A DNA stretch of 64,000 nt from Phytohabitans suffuscus (GTDB taxonomy: Bacteria; Actinomycetota; Actinomycetes; Mycobacteriales; Micromonosporaceae): NCBI RefSeq assembly GCF_011764565.1, contig NZ_AP022871.1, forward strand, positions 3,658,320-3,722,319, given 5' to 3'. The notes beneath the pieces are model-generated. The model searched no databases and was not told the origin of the DNA. It saw nothing but the letters and a program-made list of their open reading frames with translations. Shown here one piece after another: positions 17,715 to 26,456 of this stretch (its first letter is position 1; each line of letters opens with the position of its first letter). The translations under genes and the position numbers were made by a program.

Positions 17715-18644
17715 ATGAGTGAGTCGCCCGTGACCGTGCCGGTCTGCTACCGCCACCCGTCGCGGGAGACCTATGTCCGGTGTGTCCGATGCGATCGGCC
17801 GATTTGCCCGGACTGCATGCGAGCGGCCTCCGTCGGGCACCAGTGCCCGGAGTGCGTGGCCGAGGGACGACGCACCCAGCGGCCGGCGCGCACCGCCTTC
17901 GGTGGCAGTGCCGCCGGCCGCGAAGGGTACGTCACAAAGACACTGATCGGCCTCAACGTCCTCGTGGCCCTGATCGGTGTCGCCCTGGCCGGCGCCAGCT
18001 CGCTGTTCGACGGAGGCATGTTCACCAGCGGCGGTCGCCTCCAGGCGATCGGCGGCGTGGTCGCCCACGAGGTCACGGTCAACAACCAGGGTGTGTTCCT
18101 GGGCAACATCCCGGGCTTCGGTGACGTCTATCCCGGGGTCGCGGACGGGGCCTACTACCGGCTGATCACCGCGATGTTCATCCACTACGGCCTCCTGCAC
18201 CTCGCGCTGAACATGTGGGCGCTCTGGATACTCGGCCGCAACCTGGAGGCGGTGCTCGGGCCGATCCGCTTCCTCTCGCTCTACCTGCTCGCCGGTCTCG
18301 GCGGCAACGTCGCCTGCTACCTGATCAGCCCGGACAGCCTCGCCGCCGGCGCGTCGACCGCGGTCTTCGGGCTCTTCGCGGCGTTCTTCATCGTGCTGCG
18401 CAAGCTCAGGCGGGACACGTCCGCCGTGATCGGCATCCTCGTGGTCAACATCGTGCTGACCTTCGCCGTGCCGGGTATCTCGATCGCCGGCCACCTTGGC
18501 GGCCTTGTCGTCGGCGGCCTGGTCGGCGCGGTCATGGCGTACGCGCCACAGCCCCGCCGGACGCTCGTGCAGGCCGGGGGCAGCGTGGCGGTGCTCGTCG
18601 TGCTGGTGCTGCTGACGCTGCTACAGACCGCCGCCCTCACCTGA
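17715..18644 (+). CDS. Rhomboid-family intramembrane serine protease with N-terminal zinc finger
   Basis: A 309-aa protein. Residues 9-52 form a B-box-like zinc-binding segment (CYRHPSRETYVRCVRCDRP, then CPDC and CPEC). Six or more membrane helices follow; catalytic Ser lies in LAAGASTAVFGLFAAFF and catalytic His in ISIAGHLGGLVVGG. The usual GASG is GAST here, an accepted variant. The 3' end overlaps the convergent PH-domain gene by 24 nt. Substrates are unknown. Confidence 0.9.
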   Translation: MSESPVTVPVCYRHPSRETYVRCVRCDRPICPDCMRAASVGHQCPECVAEGRRTQRPARTAFGGSAAGREGYVTKTLIGLNVLVALIGVALAGASSLFDGGMFTSGGRLQAIGGVVAHEVTVNNQGVFLGNIPGFGDVYPGVADGAYYRLITAMFIHYGLLHLALNMWALWILGRNLEAVLGPIRFLSLYLLAGLGGNVACYLISPDSLAAGASTAVFGLFAAFFIVLRKLRRDTSAVIGILVVNIVLTFAVPGISIAGHLGGLVVGGLVGAVMAYAPQPRRTLVQAGGSVAVLVVLVLLTLLQTAALT

Positions 18645-19064
18645 CGACCGGGCCAGGGGCTCGATCGCGGCGGCCACGTTGGCCGGTGAGGCGCCCAGGT
18701 CGTACTCGGTGAAGATGTGCAGCGACTCGCCCGCGTCGATCTCCAACGTCTCGGTGCGGATGCCGAGCCGTGGCCGCGTGTCGACCCGTACCCGCTCGAT
18801 CCGCGACCAGGCCAGGTGCCGGTGGCCGGCGAAGCCCGTGACCAGGGTGACCCCCGAGGGGTCGGCGGCGAGCCGCACCGGCGCGAGCAGGTCACGCGCC
18901 GCCCACAGGGCGAGCGCCGCGGCCACGACGGCGGCGAGCACGAGGCGGACCGCGTCGCCGTCGGCGAAGAGGAGGCCGAACGCGAGCAGCGCGGCCGCCG
19001 CGACAAGCTTGACCGCGGGAACCTTCGTCGGCACCCGCCAGCTGACCGCCGTCTGGTCGTCCAT
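18621..19064 (-). CDS. PH-domain (bPH) membrane protein
   Basis: A 147-aa protein with two N-terminal membrane helices (VKLVAAAALLAFGLLFA and VRLVLAAVVAAALALWAA), followed by a bacterial PH-like domain (about 75-140: GVTLVTGFAGHRHLAWSRIE with VRVDTRPRLG). This is the layout of small actinobacterial bPH proteins of unknown role. The ATG at 19064 precedes MDDQTAVSWRVPTK. Its 3' end overlaps the rhomboid gene on the other strand. Confidence 0.75.
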   Translation of the reverse strand: MDDQTAVSWRVPTKVPAVKLVAAAALLAFGLLFADGDAVRLVLAAVVAAALALWAARDLLAPVRLAADPSGVTLVTGFAGHRHLAWSRIERVRVDTRPRLGIRTETLEIDAGESLHIFTEYDLGASPANVAAAIEPLARSSGEGGGL

Positions 19065-19142
19065 GCGCCAATTCTCGTCCGCGCGGCCCGCCCACGCGCA
19101 GCCCCGGCTGGAGGTGCCGGGCGCTACTGGGGAGTAATGTCG

Positions 19143-20278
19143 ATGACTATGAGGGACGCGGTCATCGTCGGCGCGGTGCGCACCCCGGTCGGGCGGCGCA
19201 AGGGCGGCCTTTCCGAAATCCATCCGGTCGACCTGTCGGCGCACGTGCTGCGCGCCCTCGCCGAGCGCACCGGTCTCGACCCGGCGCACGTCGACGACGT
19301 GGTGTGGGGCTGCGTCTCGCAAGTCGGCGAGCAGTCGTGGAACATCGGCCGCAACGCCGTCCTCGGCGCGGGCTGGCCGGAGTCGGTGCCCGGCACCACC
19401 CTCGACCGGCAGTGCGGCTCCAGCCAGCAGGCCGTCCACTTCGCGGCCGCCACGGTCCTGTCCGGCCAGGCCGACCTCGTGGTGGCCGGCGGCGTCGAGT
19501 CGATGACGCGGGTGCCGATGGGCTCCAGCGCGGCCGGCCAGTGGGCGTTCGGCGACGGCGTGCGCGAGCGCTACGGCGACGCCGGCTTCAGCCAGGGCGT
19601 CGGCGCCGAGATGATCGCCGCGCGGTGGGGCTTGTCCCGCCCACAGCTCGACGAGTACTCGCTGGCCAGCCACCAGAAGGCGGCCGCCGCGCAGGACGCG
19701 GGCGCGTTCAAGGAGGAGATCGCGCCGGTCGGGCCGGTCGACGCGGACGAGGGCATCCGCCGGGACACCTCGCTGGCGAAGCTGGCCGAGCTGGCCACCC
19801 CGTTCAAGGAGGACGGCGTCGTCACCGCCGGCTCCGCCTCACAGATCTCCGACGGCGCCGCCGCGCTCGCCGTCACCACCTCGGACTGGGCCCACCAGCA
19901 CGGCCTGCGGCCGCTCGCGCGCATCCACACCGCCGTCGTCGCCGCCGACGACCCGGTCATCATGCTCACCGCGCCGATCGCGGCCACCGCGAAGGCACTG
20001 CGCCGCGCGGGCTGGGCATCGAGGAGATCGGCGTGTACGAGGTGAACGAAGCCTTCGCCCCGGTGCCGCTGGCCTGGCTCGCGGAGACCGAGGCGGATCC
20101 CGAGCGCCTCAACCCGTGCGGCGGCGCGATCGCGCTCGGCCACCCGCTCGGCGGCTCCGGCGCGCGCATCATGACGACGATGCTGCGGCACATGCGCGAC
20201 AACGGGATCCGCTACGGGCTGCAGACCATGTGCGAGGGCGGCGGCATGGCCAACGCCACGGTCCTGGAACTTCTATAG
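19143..20278 (+). CDS. Thiolase / acetyl-CoA acyltransferase (one frame break)
   Basis: The N-terminal part reads as a thiolase with the nucleophilic Cys in TTLDRQCGSSQQAVHF; the C-terminal part, in another frame, has VYEVNEAFAPVPLAW, PCGGAIALGHPLGGSGARI (His and neighbouring acid/base residues) and CEGGGMANA. Inserting one base near 20010-20016 (GCGGGCTGGG) joins them as RRAGLGIEEIGVYEVNEAF, giving about 378 aa, normal for fadA-type enzymes. A consensus deletion is likely. Of three clustered ATGs, 19143 has the best spacing (8 nt) from GGGGAG. Role: beta-oxidation or acetoacetyl-CoA metabolism. Confidence 0.8.
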
Positions 20279-20323
20279 CGCCCAACCCGCGACACATACC
20301 GTTAGCACCTCGTTAAACGCGGC

Positions 20324-20818
20324 ATGGACGTGTTCTCCCGAACGTTCTTGCCCGCCGCCGCTGAAGCCGGCGTGGCCATCTCCACCGTGAGCCGCCACAT
20401 GCCCGTCTTCCGGCGGTGCGTGGAGGCCGACGACGCGACGGTCCTGGTCACCCGCTGCCTCCGCCCCGATCGACCCATGCAGGGCGAGTTCCTGCTGCTG
20501 CTGACGAGCCGCCGCCTCGTGGTGACCCAGGAGACCCGGGTGCTGCACCGGCTCCGCCTCCACCTCAACACCGAGCTACGGCACCTCAGCAACGTCACCT
20601 GGAACCCCGACCCGCGCGTCGCCGCGGTCGACCTCGCCGCCACCGCCGTCGATGGCATCCGCGAACGGTTCTGGATCAAAACCAGTCACCCGAAGCAGGT
20701 CTGGCACCTGGACGCGCTGCTCAGCCACGCCTTCCGTCCCCGGTTGGTGGCCGAGCGCGCCCAGCAGGCATCTCGCGTAACAGCGCCCGAAGCGCTGCGC
20801 GTGCCGGCTGCCGCCTGA
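20324..20818 (+). CDS. Hypothetical protein (PH-like beta-rich)
   Basis: A 164-aa cytoplasmic protein with no signal peptide or membrane helix. The centre (GEFLLLLTSRRLVVTQETR) resembles the strand pattern of small bacterial PH-like domains and the rest is helical. No family assigned. A strong hairpin follows the stop codon, which supports it being a transcribed unit of its own. Confidence 0.65.
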   Translation: MDVFSRTFLPAAAEAGVAISTVSRHMPVFRRCVEADDATVLVTRCLRPDRPMQGEFLLLLTSRRLVVTQETRVLHRLRLHLNTELRHLSNVTWNPDPRVAAVDLAATAVDGIRERFWIKTSHPKQVWHLDALLSHAFRPRLVAERAQQASRVTAPEALRVPAAA

Positions 20819-20822
20819 CTGG

Positions 20823-20861
20823 GCCGGGGCGCCCCGAACTCCCCGTACGGGGCGCCCCGGC
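20823..20861 (+). terminator. Strong rho-independent-like hairpin
   Basis: A perfect 14-bp stem: GCCGGGGCGCCCCG (20823-20836) pairs with CGGGGCGCCCCGGC (20848-20861), with an 11-nt loop, directly after the stop at 20818. No T-run follows. Confidence 0.65.
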
Positions 20862-20912
20862 TCGTACGTTCCTCGAACATTGCGTTGATGCCGGCACGGC
20901 CGCCCGTCGGAC

Positions 20913-21602
20913 ATGATGGATGCCGTGGAGCAGAAGGGCCTGGTGCTCGTCGTCGAGGACGAGCGGGCCATCGCCGACCTGGTGCGCCTGTACCTGGCCC
21001 GGGACGGCTTCGGAGTGCACGTCGAGTACGAGGGGACGGCCGGGCTCGCCGCCGCGCGGCGGATGCGGCCGGTGGCCTGCGTGCTCGACATCGCGCTGCC
21101 CGGCCTCTCCGGCACCGAGGTGTGCCGGCAGCTGCGCGAGGGCGGTGACTGGACGCCGGTCATCTTCCTCACCGCCCGCGACGACGAGGTCGACCGGATC
21201 GTGGGGCTGGAGCTCGGCGCCGACGACTACGTGACCAAGCCGTTCAGCCCGCGCGAGCTCGTCGCCCGGGTGCGCGCGGTGCTGCGCCGCACGGCCGGGG
21301 CGCCGGAGGGGCGGCCGCACACCGTCGGACCGGTCACGCTCGACCCCGCCCGCCGCTCGGTCAGCGTCGACGGCGCGGCGGTGCAGCTGACCTCCACCGA
21401 GTTCGACCTGCTGGCCCGCCTGATGGCCCGGCCCGGCCGGGTGTTCACCCGGGAGGAGCTGCTGGCCAGCGTCTGGGGGTACGCGGCGCACACCGGCACC
21501 CGGACGGTCGACGTCCACGTGGCCCAGGTGCGCGCGAAGCTGGGCGCCGGCGCGACCGTGCTGCGCACCCACCGGGGCGTCGGGTACGCGGTCGATGCCT
21601 GA
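20913..21602 (+). CDS. OmpR/PhoB-family response regulator
   Basis: A 229-aa regulator: receiver domain with VVEDE, phospho-acceptor Asp59 in CVLDIALPGLSG, and Lys in YVTKPFSP; winged-helix domain with LTSTEFDLLARLM and the terminal RTHRGVGYAVDA. Starts at 20913, 20916 or a GTG a few codons on cannot be separated. It overlaps the following kinase gene by 8 nt, so the two are coupled. Confidence 0.9.
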   Translation: MMDAVEQKGLVLVVEDERAIADLVRLYLARDGFGVHVEYEGTAGLAAARRMRPVACVLDIALPGLSGTEVCRQLREGGDWTPVIFLTARDDEVDRIVGLELGADDYVTKPFSPRELVARVRAVLRRTAGAPEGRPHTVGPVTLDPARRSVSVDGAAVQLTSTEFDLLARLMARPGRVFTREELLASVWGYAAHTGTRTVDVHVAQVRAKLGAGATVLRTHRGVGYAVDA

Positions 21603-23106
21603 CCGCCCTGAAGGCTGGCAAGCCCCGACCCGAGGAGCGCAGCGACGAGGGTGGGGCGCGCCGGCTGTTCAGGGCGCTAGCGAGCGCAGCCCTGAGCTGA
21701 CCCAGTTGCTGCCGATCGTGCGGCGCCGCCCCCTCGGCCACACTCTCACCGCCCGCGCGGTCCTCGCCGCCTGCGCGGTGGCCGTGGTGTCCGTGCTGGT
21801 GACCGCCCTGATCGCGGTGCCCATCGCGGTGCGCGGCGTGGAGCGGCAGGCGCGCGACTCACTCGACCAGCAGGCACAGGTCGCGGCCAAGCTGCTGCGC
21901 CCCCGGCTGGGCAGCGGCCGCACCGGCGACGAGGAGCGGCTGATCCGCCAGCTGCGCACGGAGGAGATCGAGGCATACCTGATCCGGGCCGGCCAGCCCG
22001 ACCGGCCGGGCCTGCCGCCGCAGGTGGTCGCCCGGGTCACCGCCGGCCGGAACGTGAGCGCCGTCCGCCCGATCGGCGGCCGCATGTCCATCGTGGTCGG
22101 CCACGCGCTGCCCGACCGCAACGGCATCGTGCTCGTCTCGCCCCGGCCGACCGGGCTGTGGCGCCAGGTACTGAGGATCATCTGGCTGCCGCTGCTGGCC
22201 GGGCTCGCGGCCGGCGCCGGCGCCGGGGTGCTGATCGCCCGCCGCATGGTCCGCCCGATCCGCAACGCGGCCACCGCCGCCGCCCGGCTGCGCGCCGGCG
22301 ACCGCCGGGTACGGGTGCCGGTCGAGCCGCCGCAGGAGGCCGCCGAGCTGGCGTACGCCCTCAACGACCTGGCCGCCGCCCTGGCCACGAGCGAGGGGCG
22401 GCAGCGCGAGTTCCTGCTGTCCGTCTCGCACGAGCTGCGCACGCCACTGACCGCGATCCGGGGGTACGCCGAGGCGCTCGCCGACGGCGTGGTCGCGGCC
22501 GAGGGCGCCCAGCGGGCCGGGCAGACCATGCTCGCCGAGGCCGAGCACCTCGACCGGCTGGTCAGCGACCTGCTCGCCCTGGCCCGGTTGGAGGCGGCCG
22601 ACTTCCCGCTCGTGCCGGCGCGGATCGACCTGGCCGCGCTGGTGCGGGACGCCGCCGAAGCCTGGGGCGGCCGGTGCGCCGCGGCCGGTGTGCTGCTGCG
22701 CACGGAGCTTCCGGCGCCGGAGGTGCCCGCGTTCACCGACCCCGGCCGGATCCGGCAGGTGGTCGACGGCCTGCTGGAGAACGCGCTGCGCATCCTGCCG
22801 GCCGGCGCGCCTGTGGTGCTGGCCGCCTGGTCGTCGCCCGCCGGTGCGGTCCTGGAGGTACGTGACGGCGGTCCGGGCCTGACCGACGACGACCTCGCCG
22901 TGGCCTTCGAGCGGGGTGCGCTGCGGCAGCGCTACGAGGGGGTACGCAAGGTGGGCAGCGGCCTCGGCCTGGCGCTCGCCGCCGGCCTCGTACGGCGGCT
23001 GGGCGGGACGATCGAGGCTGGGCACGCGGCCGAGGGCGGCGCCCGGTTCACGGTCACCGTCCCCACTCCCTCGGTCAGCCCTTACGAACCCCGTACACAG
23101 GCTTGA
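21595..23106 (+). CDS. Sensor histidine kinase with extracytoplasmic sensor
   Basis: A 503-aa kinase. Membrane helices lie at about 52-75 and 193-215, enclosing a sensor domain of about 115 residues; HAMP follows (about 215-268), then SVSHELRTPLTAIRGYAEAL with His279, and HATPase_c with LLENALRI, DGGPGL and GSGLGLALAAGL. The first 45 residues are low complexity and are encoded by a palindromic REP-like segment, so the true start may be downstream or the N-terminus may be an inserted repeat. It is the partner of the overlapping OmpR-type regulator. Confidence 0.85.
   Translation: MPDRPEGWQAPTRGAQRRGWGAPAVQGASERSPELTQLLPIVRRRPLGHTLTARAVLAACAVAVVSVLVTALIAVPIAVRGVERQARDSLDQQAQVAAKLLRPRLGSGRTGDEERLIRQLRTEEIEAYLIRAGQPDRPGLPPQVVARVTAGRNVSAVRPIGGRMSIVVGHALPDRNGIVLVSPRPTGLWRQVLRIIWLPLLAGLAAGAGAGVLIARRMVRPIRNAATAAARLRAGDRRVRVPVEPPQEAAELAYALNDLAAALATSEGRQREFLLSVSHELRTPLTAIRGYAEALADGVVAAEGAQRAGQTMLAEAEHLDRLVSDLLALARLEAADFPLVPARIDLAALVRDAAEAWGGRCAAAGVLLRTELPAPEVPAFTDPGRIRQVVDGLLENALRILPAGAPVVLAAWSSPAGAVLEVRDGGPGLTDDDLAVAFERGALRQRYEGVRKVGSGLGLALAAGLVRRLGGTIEAGHAAEGGARFTVTVPTPSVSPYEPRTQA
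21605..21695. repeat. REP-like palindrome inside the 5' end of the kinase gene
   Basis: Arms 21605-21631 and 21649-21675 are an imperfect inverted repeat (both begin or end with GCCCTGAA / TTCAGGGC) around GAGGAGCGCAGCGACGA. A second stem pairs TCAGGGC (21669-21675) with GCCCTGA (21689-21695) and competes with the first. The segment resembles repeated palindromes of actinobacteria; here it lies in coding sequence just after the RR/HK overlap. Confidence 0.45.
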
Positions 23107-23141
23107 CGGTCCTCTCGCCGGCCGCGCCCACGATGTTCCAC

Positions 23142-23672
23142 ATGAAACGTCTCGGACTGGTGGTGGCCAGCGGAGTGCTGGCGCTGGGGCTGGTGGGGTG
23201 CGGTAACGGGCCGGTGCAGGAGGCCGGTGAGACCGCGGTCGAGGTGGCGGCGGCGATGGGTGTGGAGGGCCAGGCGCTGGCGGCGATGGGCATGGACCCT
23301 TCACCCGCGGCGGCGCCGTCGGACCCGGCCTCCGCCGCGCCGGATCGCGCTGACCGGCGGGAGCGGCGCAAGGCGCGGGTACTGCTGCGCAAGAACGTCC
23401 TGCACGGCGAGGCCGTCGTGCAGACCAAGGAGGGCACGAAGACGGTCGTGGTGCAGCGCGGCGAGGTGACCGAGGTCGGCGACTCCTCGATCACCGTCAA
23501 GTCCACCGACGGGTACACGGCGACCTGGAGCTTCGCCTCGGACCTGCACGTGGTCCGGCACTCCACGACCATCCAGCCCGAGGAGCTCAAGGCGGGCACC
23601 GAGGTCGGCGTCGCCGGCGCGAAGAACGGCGACGACAAGGTCGCCCGGCTGATCGTGGTGCCAAAGCCCTGA
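23142..23672 (+). CDS. Predicted lipoprotein of unknown function
   Basis: A 176-aa protein with a lipoprotein signal: MKRLGLVVASGVLALGLVGC, the lipobox LVGC placing the lipidated Cys at about residue 20. A low-complexity Ala/Pro/Asp linker with basic ERRKAR follows, then a small beta-rich domain (VLHGEAVVQTKEGTKTVVVQ; VTEVGDSSITVKSTDG) that looks like a DUF5666-type OB-like fold. The ATG at 23142 is chosen because it begins the signal peptide. It follows the kinase gene and may belong to its transcript. Confidence 0.75.
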   Translation: MKRLGLVVASGVLALGLVGCGNGPVQEAGETAVEVAAAMGVEGQALAAMGMDPSPAAAPSDPASAAPDRADRRERRKARVLLRKNVLHGEAVVQTKEGTKTVVVQRGEVTEVGDSSITVKSTDGYTATWSFASDLHVVRHSTTIQPEELKAGTEVGVAGAKNGDDKVARLIVVPKP

Positions 23673-23680
23673 CCTGGTAC

Positions 23681-23712
23681 GGACTCCCCGGTGGTGAGGG
23701 ACTGGGGAGTCC
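23681..23712 (+). terminator. Rho-independent-like terminator
   Basis: GGACTCCCC (23681-23689) and GGGGAGTCC (23704-23712) form a perfect 9-bp stem with a 14-nt loop, followed by GTTTCGT, shortly after the lipoprotein stop at 23672. Confidence 0.65.
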
Positions 23713-23790
23713 GTTTCGTGCCCATCCGAAAACGCCGGGGCTGATCAGGCTAGGCTGGGCAGGTTATCGCCAGCGGCCCGTGGAGACCCC

Positions 23791-24492
23791 GTGAAGCTGT
23801 CCATCCTGATGCCGGTCTACAACGAGGAAGAACGCGTCGCGGATGCGCTGAAGCAGGCACTCGCGGTCGACTACCCGTGCGAGATCGAGCTGGTGGTCGT
23901 CGACGACGGCAGCCGGGACGGTACGGCCGAGGTGCTCGCGCGCAGCGACGACGCCCGGGTGCGGGTGATCACCCACCAGCGCAACGCCGGCAAGGGCGCC
24001 GCGATCAAGACCGCGGTGCGGAACGCCGAGGGTGAATACATGGTGATCCTCGACGCCGACCTCGAGTACGACCCGCAGGACATCCCCCGGCTCCTCGCCC
24101 CGGTGCTCGACGGCCGCGCGAAGGTGGTCTACGGCAACCGGACCTTCGGCAGCCACAGTGCCTACAGCTTCTGGTACGTGGTGGGCAACAAGGCGGTCAC
24201 CACCGCGGCCAACGTGCTGTTCAACTCGTACATCGGCGACCTGGAGACCTGCTTCAAGCTGATGCCGGTCGCGCTGTACCGGTCGCTCGACATCCACTCC
24301 CGCGGCTTCGGGATGGAGGCCGAGGTGACCGGCAAGCTGCTGCGCCGCCGGATCCGGCCGTACGAGGTGCCGATCAGCTACACCGCCCGCAACCGCGAGG
24401 AAGGCAAGAAGATCACCTGGAAGGACGGCGTGGAAGCGCTGTTCATCCTCGGCCGCGAGCGGACCCGGCGGTCGGACGCCGGAAAGCGCTGA
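23791..24492 (+). CDS. Family 2 glycosyltransferase (DPM1-like)
   Basis: A 233-aa GT-A fold enzyme: N-terminal SILMPVYNEEERVADAL, nucleotide-sugar site VVVDDGSRDGTAEVL, RNAGKGAAIKTAV, and the metal-binding DXD in VILDADLEYDPQDIP. No membrane helix, so it works at the inner face of the membrane, as for polyprenyl-phosphate mannosyl or glucosyl transferases. It starts at GTG 23791. Donor and acceptor are not determined. Confidence 0.88.
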   Translation: MKLSILMPVYNEEERVADALKQALAVDYPCEIELVVVDDGSRDGTAEVLARSDDARVRVITHQRNAGKGAAIKTAVRNAEGEYMVILDADLEYDPQDIPRLLAPVLDGRAKVVYGNRTFGSHSAYSFWYVVGNKAVTTAANVLFNSYIGDLETCFKLMPVALYRSLDIHSRGFGMEAEVTGKLLRRRIRPYEVPISYTARNREEGKKITWKDGVEALFILGRERTRRSDAGKR

Positions 24493-24517
24493 TCGACCGC
24501 CCTGCGCCGGCCGGGCG

Positions 24518-25450
24518 TCAGCTGGCCGGCGCCAGCAGGACCTTGCCGACGTGTTCGCTCGCCTCCACGACGCGATGCGCCTCCGCCGCCTGTGACATTG
24601 GCAGCCGGCGGTCGATCACCGGCTTGATCGCCCCGGACTCGACCAGCGGCCAGACGTGGTCACGCACTCCCCGTGCGATGGCGGCCTTCTCGTCGTGGCC
24701 GCGGGCCCGCAGCGTGGTCGCGGAGATCGACGCCCGCTTGCCCATCAGGACCCGCAGGTCGAGGTCCGCCTTGACCCCACCCTGCAGCCCGATGATCGCC
24801 AACCGCCCGTTGGCGGCCAGGGCCTCGATGTTTCGCGCGAGGTAGCGCGCGCCGATGATGTCGAGGATCAGGTCGGCCTTGTTCTTCCCAAGCGCCTCGA
24901 CGAAGTCCTCTTCGGTGTAGTCGATCGTCCGGTGCGCGCCGAGCTCCCTGAGCCGCCCGTGCTTGGCCTTCCGCGCCGTGGTGACCACCGTCGCGCCGAG
25001 CGCCACGCCGAACTGGATCGCGAACGTCCCGATGCCGCTCCCGCCCCCGTGCACGAGGAGCGTCCTGCCCCGCAGGTCGTGGCCGAGGTTGGACCAGACG
25101 GTGCAGGCCACCTCGGGCAGCGCGGCCGCCTCTTCGAGGGACAGACCCGCCGGTATCGGCAGCGTGTGCTCCTCCGCCACGGCCACCAACTCCGCGTAGC
25201 CACCCCCACCGAGCAGCGCACAGAGCGGCGAGCCGGTCACGCTGTCGGTGCCGCTGACCTCCAGCCCCGGGTAGGGCGACGCCCCAGGCGGCGGGTTGTA
25301 GTGCCCTTGACGCTGCAGCAGATCAGCCCGGTTGACCGCCGACGCCGCCGTGCGGATCAGCACCTCACCGGGCCCAGGCACCGGATCCGGCACCTCCGCC
25401 CAGGTGAGAACGTCCGGTCCGCCAGGCTCAGGGATCGTGATCGCGCGCAC
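24518..25450 (-). CDS. NAD(P)H-quinone oxidoreductase, zinc-less MDR (PIG3/QOR-like)
   Basis: A 310-aa medium-chain reductase. N-terminal GroES-like domain with VNRADLLQRQGHYNPPPGAS (a PIG3-type signature), Rossmann site VHGGGSGIGTFAIQF, and ADLILDIIGARY. No catalytic zinc ligands. The GTG at 25450 gives the standard N-terminus (VRAITIPEPGGPDVLTW); the 14-residue longer version is unlikely. It probably reduces quinones or enones with NADPH. Confidence 0.88.
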   Translation of the reverse strand: MRAITIPEPGGPDVLTWAEVPDPVPGPGEVLIRTAASAVNRADLLQRQGHYNPPPGASPYPGLEVSGTDSVTGSPLCALLGGGGYAELVAVAEEHTLPIPAGLSLEEAAALPEVACTVWSNLGHDLRGRTLLVHGGGSGIGTFAIQFGVALGATVVTTARKAKHGRLRELGAHRTIDYTEEDFVEALGKNKADLILDIIGARYLARNIEALAANGRLAIIGLQGGVKADLDLRVLMGKRASISATTLRARGHDEKAAIARGVRDHVWPLVESGAIKPVIDRRLPMSQAAEAHRVVEASEHVGKVLLAPAS

Positions 25451-25538
25451 GCCACAGTCTCCCACCCACGAAGCTTGGGCCCCATGGCACACTAGGCACG
25501 GCCGCGCCGAGCGCTCACGCGCAAGGGACCGCGGCCCT

Positions 25539-25627
25539 GGAGGGTTCGCCTAGTGGCCGATGGCGGCGGTCTTGAAAACCGCTATGGGTGGTGACACTCA
25601 TCGTGGGTTCGAATCCCACACCCTCCG
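25539..25627 (+). tRNA. tRNA-Ser (anticodon UGA)
   Basis: An 89-nt class II tRNA. Acceptor GGAGGGT pairs with ACCCTCC, discriminator G at 25627; anticodon loop CTTGAAA gives UGA; variable arm GGGTGGTGACACTC; T-loop GGGTTCGAATCCC. CCA is not encoded. A terminator hairpin follows. The 3' half has a degenerate second copy at 27547-27628. Confidence 0.95.
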
Positions 25628-25641
25628 CTCCCCTACAGCGA

Positions 25642-25683
25642 AAAGCCCCTCTGACCAGCATGAGCGCGTGGCCGAGGGGCTTT
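25642..25683 (+). terminator. Terminator after tRNA-Ser
   Basis: AAAGCCCCTC (25642-25651) and GAGGGGCTTT (25674-25683) make a perfect 10-bp stem with a 22-nt loop, followed by CCTCTT. Confidence 0.75.
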
Positions 25684-25740
25684 CCTCTTGTGGCGTGGTG
25701 GTCCCGCTGAGTCCCACCGAAACCCGCTCCGGCTCACTCG

Positions 25741-25914
25741 TCAGGGCAAATGGAGGACAAAGTTGCCGAGGCGGTGGCCGTTGCCGGCCAGCCGCAATGT
25801 CGCCGTCAACGACGGCGCATCGGCGGCAAGAAGGTCGGTCGCCTCGCGTACGTACCGGTACACGGTGGCCATGTGGACGCTCGACACGCCACCAACCAGC
25901 CTGATCACCACCCA
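25741..25914 (-). pseudogene. Transposase fragment (IS5-type, HTH region)
   Basis: The minus strand reads VSSVHMATVYRYVREATDLL, then AADAPSLTATLRLAGNGHRL before a stop at 25741. This resembles the helix-turn-helix segment of IS5-group transposases of actinobacteria (motif x-ATVxRYVREAxDLLAAxAP). No start and no catalytic DDE part remain. The match is from memory of the family pattern, so the call is tentative. Confidence 0.4.
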
Positions 25915-25916
25915 AA

Positions 25917-26447
25917 TCAGGTTGGAAAGGGCTCGTTGTCTGGGGAAGAGGGTGACAATACGGGAGATCGTAGCTCGGCTTCGCTCACTTTTACATCCTT
26001 GTAGAGACGATCCGGGTCAACTTTTCTGCGCTCCGCAGCCTCTCTGAAGTAATCCCAAGCCTCTCTCGGCGCGGGATTGCGGGGATTGACTAAGAAGACA
26101 TGAGACTTTCTGGGAGCGATTCGTTTCAGCGCACCTGGAAGTTCGAGCAGGACTGCGCCTGCGGCGCGGATCGGGTCATCCCCGAGACCTTGCACGGCGA
26201 ACACTGTCAGCTTCGTCTTCAGGATTGCCGCGATCTCTACCGGCTGCCACAGCATCTTGTAGTTGTTGGTGATCAGTCCGTGCCAATCGAGTTGGTGAAG
26301 TGCGACCACTAGCTGGCGGTCGTCCAACTGCGGCATGCGGTGATCGATATCGCGAATGGCGACGATATCGACCTCGGGGAGCAGCGTCTCCACACCTGAC
26401 AGCAGTGGTGGGAAGTTCTGGTCCAGTGCGAAGCGAAAGCGGGCCAT
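25917..26447 (-). CDS. PIN-like toxin (VapC45/DUF5615-like)
   Basis: A 176-aa protein beginning RFRFALDQNFPPLL, with the early Asp typical of PIN-like DUF5615 proteins, then DIVAIRDIDHRMPQLDDRQL and HGLITNNYKM, spaced as in the VapC45 group. It lies 9 nt downstream of a DUF433-type gene in the same orientation, the expected antitoxin. GC content and codon choice are lower than in the neighbours, in keeping with transfer. RNase activity is inferred from family only. Confidence 0.7.
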   Translation of the reverse strand: MARFRFALDQNFPPLLSGVETLLPEVDIVAIRDIDHRMPQLDDRQLVVALHQLDWHGLITNNYKMLWQPVEIAAILKTKLTVFAVQGLGDDPIRAAGAVLLELPGALKRIAPRKSHVFLVNPRNPAPREAWDYFREAAERRKVDPDRLYKDVKVSEAELRSPVLSPSSPDNEPFPT

Positions 26448-26456
26448 TCAATTCCC

